64,000 nt of DNA from Bacteriovoracaceae bacterium (GTDB lineage Bacteria; Bdellovibrionota; Bacteriovoracia; Bacteriovoracales; Bacteriovoracaceae). The translations under genes were made by a program, and so were the position numbers. Within the stretch, counting starts at the first letter, position 1, and each line of letters begins with the position of its first letter. The stretch lies in contig CANEUH010000018.1 in the NCBI GenBank assembly GCA_947441615.1, positions 18,264-82,263 of the forward strand, in the 5' to 3' direction. Below, in pieces: positions 57,180 through 64,000 of the stretch. The notes below the pieces were generated by a model. It was not told the DNA's origin, ran no database searches, and was given only the letters and a program-made list of their open reading frames with translations.

Positions 57180-58460
57180 ATGAAATTGGCCATACTAGGA
57201 CATTCACCGCTCGCTCTAGAAGCCGCGATTCGCTTCCATTTACATGGAGCCGCACTCACTTGGTATATTGATCAAGATGATTTTACCCTTTTTGATTCTT
57301 CATCTTTTTCTTCGGACTCATTCATAAGTGATCTGGGACTTAGTCTTTTAAAAGAGATTAACGTCAATTATTCTCCGACAGCATTTAATTGGAATGAGTG
57401 GACTCAGAAATATGAAAAACCATTAATTGATTATTTAAGAGTTCATCAAGAAGTGAGAAGTGATCAAGTCATTTCTATCTCAAAGAGGTTTCTTGCTCCA
57501 GGTGAAGTGATTCCAGGCCGTTCTCGTTTTCTGGACCTATTTAGAATTATCTACCGAGTGAATCCAAAAGAATTCATTGAAGAGCAAAAAGAAATAAACC
57601 CAGAAACATATAAAAAATTAACTGAAGAGTTTATAACCTCTCTTACAAGTACGATTGAGATGTACCAAGACTATGATTTAGTTTTGGATTTACGTTCTGA
57701 TTTAAGTAAAGCCTCGGCCGCTGCAAGTGGTAAAGCCTTGGGAGAGAGCCGTATAACAGAAAAGGTCGCTCATTCACTAGAGGCTTTGGGAAAAAGTAAA
57801 AAGCTCATCCCATCAGCTAATCTAAGAGATATTGCTATCATTGGTTCAGATTCACTGGCCGCAGATATTTTATTGTCGCTCGGGACTTGGATTCACGATC
57901 AGCGTTCAAATTTATTTGTCGTAACGACTGAGGATGAGCCCTTTAAGGATTTTTTATCTAAAGCTCATCCAACGACTGCAGAACAATTAATGAAACTCAT
58001 AAATGATCTAGAAATAGAATTTCAGCAGGAGATTGAAGTCTTTACGAAAAAACTTCGTGATTGGCAGGAGCTCGATGATTTTGTTCAGGTCAAAATTCCA
58101 AGGCCTTCTGAGCCTATACCAAGATTAAATTTTTTCTCAGGCCATAATGTGACTGCAATTGATGAGTTAATTGATCGAAAGAGAATGTTTCTGACTCTTG
58201 AAAAACCAGAGTTCCGACATGGTAAAAAACATCCAGAAAATAATAACGTTGAATTAAAAACGGTGGGAGTAGATCAGATTCTCATTGCACACGCCAAAAA
58301 AGATCGCTCATTTGTTGAAGTTGATGCTAATGAACAAGGTTTTTTTGATCTCACTCCAACAAGATTAAATCTCAATGAATGTTGGGAAAAAGATCTATTA
58401 AAAGTAGAAGGAATTGAGGATGAGATTTTTAAGCTCTTTTCTCCTGTTAGTTCTCACTAG
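57180..58460 (+). CDS. Hypothetical Rossmann-like (dinucleotide-binding) protein
   Basis: MKLAILGHSPLALEAAIRFHLHGAALTWYID N-terminal nucleotide-binding-like fold. Confidence 0.5.
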   Translation: MKLAILGHSPLALEAAIRFHLHGAALTWYIDQDDFTLFDSSSFSSDSFISDLGLSLLKEINVNYSPTAFNWNEWTQKYEKPLIDYLRVHQEVRSDQVISISKRFLAPGEVIPGRSRFLDLFRIIYRVNPKEFIEEQKEINPETYKKLTEEFITSLTSTIEMYQDYDLVLDLRSDLSKASAAASGKALGESRITEKVAHSLEALGKSKKLIPSANLRDIAIIGSDSLAADILLSLGTWIHDQRSNLFVVTTEDEPFKDFLSKAHPTTAEQLMKLINDLEIEFQQEIEVFTKKLRDWQELDDFVQVKIPRPSEPIPRLNFFSGHNVTAIDELIDRKRMFLTLEKPEFRHGKKHPENNNVELKTVGVDQILIAHAKKDRSFVEVDANEQGFFDLTPTRLNLNECWEKDLLKVEGIEDEIFKLFSPVSSH

Positions 58461-59148
58461 TTGTACACAAGGACAATTGAGACAGGAAACAGATCAGACT
58501 CCGTATCGCACTTCGGGTCTAGAGCAATATTTTTTACCAGAACTTCCAAAGTGGGCAAATAACTCAGCTTCAGGTCAGTGTTTTAAAAAACATTCATATC
58601 AGTATTTAGATTTCACAAAACTAGGTCAAACCTATAATTTAAAGTATCCGGATTTGATTGAGCTTCAGGCCCAATACAATGACCGACTAGAGTCTTACTT
58701 TCGTTCGACGGCCCTTCGTTTTGTAAAACCTGTTGAGGAAGCAGCTTTCTTTTCTAACACTCTTGAAAATGTTCGAGGAGGAGTGAGAGCTTTTAAGCTA
58801 CCTACGATGGCCTCTAAAGTCGATATCATTTGGGTTGACCGCTATATGGCGCTCAATCAAGTAAATGAACTAAAAAAAATGAATGAGCTAGGCCGATTTG
58901 ATGAAAGGGTTCCGGTTCTTTTTAGTTCATGTTTATCAAAGCAGGATTTAAATCAGTGGCTCGTAGAAAATAATTTAGACCAAGTTGGATTTTATACTCT
59001 TTCTGCTGAATGGTTAACTCCGTTTGGATCAGATCTAGAGTTAAAGCCAGGTCTTCATTTAGAAATAAAAAAACTTTTAGCACCTAATGTGGATGTACGC
59101 TTTGTATCTCCCAATGAAATACTTTTACCTACAGAAATTGTTCTCTAA
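58420..59148 (+). CDS. Putative lipoprotein
   Basis: MRFLSSFLLLVLTSCTQG lipobox; overlaps end of preceding CDS. Confidence 0.6.
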   Translation: MRFLSSFLLLVLTSCTQGQLRQETDQTPYRTSGLEQYFLPELPKWANNSASGQCFKKHSYQYLDFTKLGQTYNLKYPDLIELQAQYNDRLESYFRSTALRFVKPVEEAAFFSNTLENVRGGVRAFKLPTMASKVDIIWVDRYMALNQVNELKKMNELGRFDERVPVLFSSCLSKQDLNQWLVENNLDQVGFYTLSAEWLTPFGSDLELKPGLHLEIKKLLAPNVDVRFVSPNEILLPTEIVL

Positions 59149-59160
59149 GAAGGAGTTTTT

Positions 59161-59700
59161 ATGTTCGGCATGATGAAAAAAGAAAAATTAGATTATAAAG
59201 AAGAAGTGAAGGGGCTATCAGCTGTTTTTAAAACTAGTATGGGAGAGTTTGAGATTGAACTCTTTCACAAAGATGCACCTGAAACAGTTTGGAATTTTGT
59301 GAACCTCGCTGAGGGAAGACAAGAATCCGTTAAAGAAGGTCCCTATTATAATGGTCTCATTTTTCACAGAGTGATCCGTGGATTTATGATCCAAGGTGGA
59401 TGCCCAGAGGGTTCAGGTCGTGGAGGCCCAGGTTACCGCTTCCAAGATGAATTTAAATCGCACTTAAAACACAACACTGAAGGTGTTCTTTCTATGGCCA
59501 ACGCTGGCCCAGGAACAAATGGATCTCAGTTTTTTATCACTCTCGCTCCAACTCCACACTTAGATGGACGCCATACTGTATTCGGAAAAGTTGTTCGTGG
59601 TATGGATATCGTTAAAAAGATTGGCGATACTGCTACAGGTGCTATGGATCGCCCAAGAACAGATGTTGTGATGGAGTCTGTTGAAATTAAGCGTTCTTAA
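59161..59700 (+). CDS. Cyclophilin-type peptidyl-prolyl cis-trans isomerase
   Basis: [59 protein letters not shown]. Confidence 0.96.
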   Translation: MFGMMKKEKLDYKEEVKGLSAVFKTSMGEFEIELFHKDAPETVWNFVNLAEGRQESVKEGPYYNGLIFHRVIRGFMIQGGCPEGSGRGGPGYRFQDEFKSHLKHNTEGVLSMANAGPGTNGSQFFITLAPTPHLDGRHTVFGKVVRGMDIVKKIGDTATGAMDRPRTDVVMESVEIKRS

Positions 59701-59708
59701 ATCTTAAT

Positions 59709-59739
59709 CTAGGTCTCCTTCACTTAGAGGGGGACCTAG
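59709..59739 (+). terminator. Probable terminator hairpin after cyclophilin gene
   Basis: CTAGGTCTCC ... GGGGACCTAG inverted repeat with one wobble pair. Confidence 0.5.
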
Positions 59740-59837
59740 AGCCTCTTTTCCTTTTCGAAATAAATCCTCAATTAATCTCAATCTAATTTATCAATATTAT
59801 TGGTGACTGCTAATCTATCGCGAACGTTTACAGAATA

Positions 59838-59851
59838 TATCATTTATGATA
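59838..59851. promoter_or_regulatory. Palindrome upstream of HigBA-like module
   Basis: TATCAT-TT-ATGATA, 8 nt before toxin ATG. Confidence 0.45.
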
Positions 59852-59859
59852 GGATTTAT

Positions 59860-60168
59860 ATGTTTAAGATTTTAGGCACTGAAAGATATTGGGAATGGTT
59901 TTCTGACCAGAATTTAAAGATACAATGCCTGATTAATACTCGGCTTGAGAGAATCATTCAATACGGTCATTTTGGAGAAGCGAGACATTTATCAAGAAGA
60001 TTATCAGAACTTAAATGGAAAAATGGATTAAGACTGTATTTTTCAATATCAATTGATTCTGATTCTAAAACGATAATCATTCTTTACGGTGGGACTAAAA
60101 AGACTCAAAAGAGTGATATCAAAAAAGCAATCACCTTAATGATGGAACTCTTAAAGGAAGAGAAATGA
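59860..60168 (+). CDS. HigB/RelE-type addiction-module killer protein
   Basis: ARHLSRRLSELKWKNGLRLYFSISIDSDSKTIIILYGGTKKTQKSDIKKA. Confidence 0.88.
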   Translation: MFKILGTERYWEWFSDQNLKIQCLINTRLERIIQYGHFGEARHLSRRLSELKWKNGLRLYFSISIDSDSKTIIILYGGTKKTQKSDIKKAITLMMELLKEEK

Positions 60169-60476
60169 AAAAGTTTAATATTGAAGCAATGAAGCCTCTT
60201 CGAATAAAAAAAAAGAACGGTCTCTTAAAAATTGATCCAAAAAAATTTTTGAGGGATCGTCAATTAGTCGCTAAAAGCCTTGCTGAGGCACTTATCTCTG
60301 GAGATCAGGAAGCGTTCCAAGAAATTATTATGGGTTATTTAAGTGTCGTTAACAAAGAAGAGCTTGCCAGATCTGCCAATTTACCAATAGCTACGATTAG
60401 AAGAGTGGCCGCAGGATCGAATTATAATATAGAAACATTACTAAAAATTACTTCTGCAATTGATAGAGCTGCTTAA
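60165..60476 (+). CDS. HigA-like antitoxin (HTH)
   Basis: MGYLSVVNKEELARSANLPIATIRRVAAGSNYNIETLLKITSAI; 4-nt overlap with toxin. Confidence 0.85.
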   Translation: MKKFNIEAMKPLRIKKKNGLLKIDPKKFLRDRQLVAKSLAEALISGDQEAFQEIIMGYLSVVNKEELARSANLPIATIRRVAAGSNYNIETLLKITSAIDRAA

Positions 60477-60499
60477 TTTATACGACATTTATTTTATTT

Positions 60500-62206
60500 T
60501 TAAACCTGCCCAGCAATAATCTTATCTACCATTAACTGTATGGTTTCATTTCCATTGAAGCGATTCACTCCAAGAGTGAACTGTATAGTTAATCCAGATT
60601 TACCTTGAAGCTCGAATAATTCTTCTGGCGTCATCTCGTTCCATTTTCCAAGATAGTTAAAACTCACTCCTTGAACAGAAATTTTTGAGTTTGTTCCTGT
60701 AAAGGTCCAACGAACGTGAGCGTCCTTCATGATTCGGAAAGATTGAATGAGGGCATTTTTCATGCGAAAAACAGGTTTCTCATTCCCCGGGCCAAAGGGT
60801 TCAAGTTTATCAAGGTCCTTTAAAAGGTGAGAATTGATTTCTTCGATACCAACCTCGATATCAAATGCTCTCATTTTTGTTCTAAGAATCGAGGGAATAG
60901 GTTTTAAAAGTGAGTTAATTCTATTTTTAAATTCAGGAAAATTTTCTTTCTTCATGGAAAGTCCAGCAGCGGCCTTGTGGCCTCCAAACTTTATGAAGAG
61001 GTCCTTACACTGATCAAGAAGCTCAAAAATATTAAGTTCTCCGGCGGCCCGGCAGCTCGCTTTAATGACTCCATCTTCTTCGGCATTGGTGAATATAAAA
61101 GCTGGTACTTCGAAAGTTTCAACAAGTTTTGAGGCCACAATACCAATGACTCCTTCGTGCCAGTGAGGACGATAGAGAATATTGATAAGTAACTCATCAC
61201 TACCGAGAGAGCTTATGACATCTTTTTTGGCCTCTTCAAAAACTTCAGCTTGAATCATCCTTCGGTCTCTATTGGCAACTTCAAGATGAGTGTAATGTTC
61301 TCTGCACTCAGATACTGAGTCTGCAATTAAAAGTCTTAAGGCACGATCAGGGTGATCGAGTCGACCTTTTGAATTAATATGAGGGCCCACGTGAAACGAA
61401 ATCTTCTCTGATGATACCATGCTGACTTTAAGCTCTTCTGCCTGAAAGAAAGCTTTTATTCCATTGTACTGTGAAGTCGGAATTTGTTTGAGACCGTGTC
61501 TCGTGAGTCTCACATTCAGTGGAGTCATGCGAGCAAGATCGGAAATCGTTCCAATCGCCACGAGTTGAAGAAGTGGGTAGATACTTGGTGTTTCTGTCCC
61601 CCGAGCTGCGAGATCATTTTTAATCTGAAGCGCTAGAGCGAAAGCAACTCCAACTCCTGCAAGTGGTTTTAAAAGGGAGTTCTCAGGTTCATCTCTACGA
61701 GAGGGATTAATAACGGCATAAGCTTCAGGAATATGAGGAGCGGCGTCCTTGTGATGATCTGTAATGATGAGATCAAGTTTTCCTTTAGCGTACTCGGCCG
61801 TGGCGATACTTGTGATTCCACAATCCACAGTAATGAGAACTTTTACTTCTTTTTCAACAGCGGCATCAATGGATGAATTATGAACTCCGTATCCCTCAAT
61901 GAAGCGACTGGGCTGAAAAACTTCAACTGTTGCCCCAAGCATTTTAAAAAAATGCCAAAGTAGAGCACAGGAAGTTGTTCCATCCACATCATAGTCACCG
62001 TAAACGCCTATCTTTTCTCCCTCTGAAAGGGCTTTTAGAATCCGCTCAGAGGCTTTTTTGAGATCAATCATTTGTGTGAGATCAGGAATATCTTTTAGAT
62101 TCCAAGAAAGCATTTCTTGAACATCTGTGGGTGTGAGTCCACGTTTTTTAAAGAGTCTAAGAATGACAGGGTTTAATTCAGTTGAGGACAGTGATGATAA
62201 TTCCAT
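60500..62206 (-). CDS. recJ: Single-stranded-DNA-specific exonuclease RecJ
   Basis: GVYGDYDVDGTTSCALL, DLIITDHH, VINPSRRDEP, GPHINSKGRLDHP, FGGHKAAAGLSM. Confidence 0.96.
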   Translation of the reverse strand: MELSSLSSTELNPVILRLFKKRGLTPTDVQEMLSWNLKDIPDLTQMIDLKKASERILKALSEGEKIGVYGDYDVDGTTSCALLWHFFKMLGATVEVFQPSRFIEGYGVHNSSIDAAVEKEVKVLITVDCGITSIATAEYAKGKLDLIITDHHKDAAPHIPEAYAVINPSRRDEPENSLLKPLAGVGVAFALALQIKNDLAARGTETPSIYPLLQLVAIGTISDLARMTPLNVRLTRHGLKQIPTSQYNGIKAFFQAEELKVSMVSSEKISFHVGPHINSKGRLDHPDRALRLLIADSVSECREHYTHLEVANRDRRMIQAEVFEEAKKDVISSLGSDELLINILYRPHWHEGVIGIVASKLVETFEVPAFIFTNAEEDGVIKASCRAAGELNIFELLDQCKDLFIKFGGHKAAAGLSMKKENFPEFKNRINSLLKPIPSILRTKMRAFDIEVGIEEINSHLLKDLDKLEPFGPGNEKPVFRMKNALIQSFRIMKDAHVRWTFTGTNSKISVQGVSFNYLGKWNEMTPEELFELQGKSGLTIQFTLGVNRFNGNETIQLMVDKIIAGQV

Positions 62207-62236
62207 TTTTAGAAATTATCATAGGGGAGAGGGATT

Positions 62237-62479
62237 TCACCACAAAACAAAGAGCCCCTTGATTAAATCTTCTTCCTCAATGAGATCTGTTGGATAAAAG
62301 TAATTTTCCCACTTTGTCTCTTTTTCATGGTGAATCTTATCGAAATATCTAAGAGGTAGGAAAGATTTGTTGCAGTGCGCGCATCTTTCAAGTTCTTTTT
62401 CTGACTCGTTTATTTTTTGGCACGAATGACAAGTTCGTATGAGTAATTTTTCTTTAGATTTTTTTTCAACTTCTTTCAC
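62237..62479 (-). CDS. Small zinc-ribbon-like protein
   Basis: CHSCQKINESEKELERCAHCNKSFLPLRYFDK. Confidence 0.55.
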   Translation of the reverse strand: MKEVEKKSKEKLLIRTCHSCQKINESEKELERCAHCNKSFLPLRYFDKIHHEKETKWENYFYPTDLIEEEDLIKGLFVLW

Positions 62480-62544
62480 TTTGTACCCCGAAGGTTGGGC
62501 CAGTATCTATGACCTCTTCGGGTAAAGAAAAATATTATTTAATA

Positions 62545-62572
62545 AAAAAGGCCCGAATATTTCGGGCCTTAA
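62545..62572 (-). terminator. Rho-independent terminator (minus strand)
   Basis: AAGGCCCGAA-ATA-TTCGGGCCTT followed by T-run reading minus strand. Confidence 0.9.
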
Positions 62573-62595
62573 TTAGAGAGTTGTCTTGTTTGGTT

Positions 62596-63624
62596 TTATC
62601 TTTGAGTCACTATCGGAAATGAATTTTCCATGTTGAAACTATACGGATCATTTCCAAACTGTCCTGGTGCCATGTATTGCGTTTGAAAGCGTGGATCCTG
62701 AAAATATTCAGTTGGGCGCATAGACCAATCTCCTCTATTATCTTTTGGAAATGGAGCTTGGTTTACCTGATCTGGGTACATGCCACCGCCTTGATGAGGG
62801 GCGAAGATATTGGGCTGACTAGGTTGAAAACCATTTGGATAATAGACCCAGTTACCCGCAGTCATTGGTTGGTTATAACGGTACAAGCTATGCTCATAGG
62901 CAAAGCTATTAGCAATAGGATTTCCTTGTTGCTGCTGGAACATTGAAACCATCATTTGGGTCATTCCCATCATCGTCTGAAGGATTTGCTGTTGCTGCTT
63001 TAGTAATTCTTCAACTTGAGTTGTTAACACCTTATTCTTTTCGTCAGATTCACAAACTTCTTTTTTTGGTTCTTCTTTTTTGGGTTCTTCTTTCTTAGGT
63101 TCCTCTTTTATAGGATCTTCTACTTTTGGAACGTCGGCCTTAGCAACCAATACTTCATTCGCTTCAAGGTCACTTAGAAGGCCCTCTATTATTTTTTTCG
63201 ATTCTGTTTCTGCCTTAACAGAAGCTTCTTCTTCGCTCTCGATAAGTTTTTTATCTTGTAGATCTTTTAAGTCAGCCTCTACCACAAGGACTTCAGTTGC
63301 GAGGGAGTGGATGAGTTTTTTCTGATCACTCACAATAACCTTATCAGATTGGTCTTTTTTAAAAGACTCCCTTTCTTTTTTTATTTTCTCACTGAGAGCA
63401 TCTCTTTTTAATTTGAACTTCTCAAGAGAGTTATCCTGATCTTTTTGAATTGATTCTGGTGCTTGGTTTTTTCTAAAAGCTTCTAATTTTGGATAAGATT
63501 CAACAATCATTGCAAGTGAAGCAATTGATCGGTTATTGAATTTTGATTCCATCACTGCTGGTGATGAACATAGTATTGTGAGTAACGGTAGTAAGGCCAA
63601 ATGATGGCGGTTAAAGCTTTTCAT
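62596..63624 (-). CDS. Secreted/envelope hypothetical protein with PKKEE repeats and Met/Gln-rich segment
   Basis: MKSFNRHHLALLPLLTILCSSPAVM; EEPKKEEPKKEEPKKE; QQQQILQTMMGMTQMMVSMFQQQQ. Confidence 0.55.
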   Translation of the reverse strand: MKSFNRHHLALLPLLTILCSSPAVMESKFNNRSIASLAMIVESYPKLEAFRKNQAPESIQKDQDNSLEKFKLKRDALSEKIKKERESFKKDQSDKVIVSDQKKLIHSLATEVLVVEADLKDLQDKKLIESEEEASVKAETESKKIIEGLLSDLEANEVLVAKADVPKVEDPIKEEPKKEEPKKEEPKKEVCESDEKNKVLTTQVEELLKQQQQILQTMMGMTQMMVSMFQQQQGNPIANSFAYEHSLYRYNQPMTAGNWVYYPNGFQPSQPNIFAPHQGGGMYPDQVNQAPFPKDNRGDWSMRPTEYFQDPRFQTQYMAPGQFGNDPYSFNMENSFPIVTQR

Positions 63625-64000
63625 AATTCCCCCCCAGGACATAATGAGTTGAGTTTATTTATCCAAGATCTATGCCAAGGAATCCTTTTTAGTAGGATAT
63701 GCTGGAACGGACTAAATAATTTAGATAATTCAATCAGTTAGACCTTGCATAGAGGGAGTTAAGTTAGGTAAATTTAGAGGAGTAAATCGACTAAATAATT
63801 CACAGTTATGTCCAGGCCGTCAATGGATTAGACACTTTTCAAGTTTTTCCGGGTTCTTTTGCATAAAAGTTAAACTCCCTGATTTCATATATTGACCATA
63901 TTCCCGCTCTTATCGAAATAGGTCGAATTTAAGAACCCACACTGCTGCATGATTTTAAGCTTTAAATAGCCCGGATTTTTATATCCATAGCCGCGTCTTA

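Noticed and set aside
63050-63110. PKKEE-coding repeat as a VNTR or CRISPR-like array
   Set aside because: Short degenerate codon-level repeats in a low-complexity linker; no spacers or uniform units
1-64000. CRISPR arrays, rRNA operons, IS transposases
   Set aside because: None seen on reading either strand; only one tRNA found

Overview
This AT-rich bacterial chromosomal window is densely coded. Gene content looks like a Bdellovibrionota/Bacteriovorax-type Gram-negative, but that assignment is inference only. Recognisable core content: a two-component system, an LPP20/LpoB-like lipoprotein operon, nuoB-C-D-I, a three-gene ABC-2 exporter, ettA, a reduced Tad/Flp-like cluster (pilin, small pseudopilin-like proteins, secretin, CpaF-type ATPase), a TolC-like protein, kdsB-pyrG-kdsA-kdsC, gpsA, dsbD, rsgA, tRNA-Arg(TCT), murI, a cyclophilin and recJ. 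A compact accessory island of about 7.1 kb follows the tRNA-Arg 3' end. It is bounded by a 13-bp direct repeat of that end (41376-41388 and 48469-48481). It carries Xis/Int, two toxin-antitoxin modules, a sigma-like protein, a very strong compound inverted repeat (44016-44106) and a lipoprotein gene split by a (TTGT)5 tetranucleotide repeat. Loss of exactly one repeat unit would restore that lipoprotein frame, making it a candidate phase-variable locus. Other notable points are a histone-H1-tail-like small basic protein gene antisense to the 5' end of the secretin ORF (arguing for a TTG secretin start), a membrane-anchored Hsp20-like protein, and convergent gene pairs that share their stop-codon tetranucleotide. 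All calls were made by reading the sequence; no database search was run.
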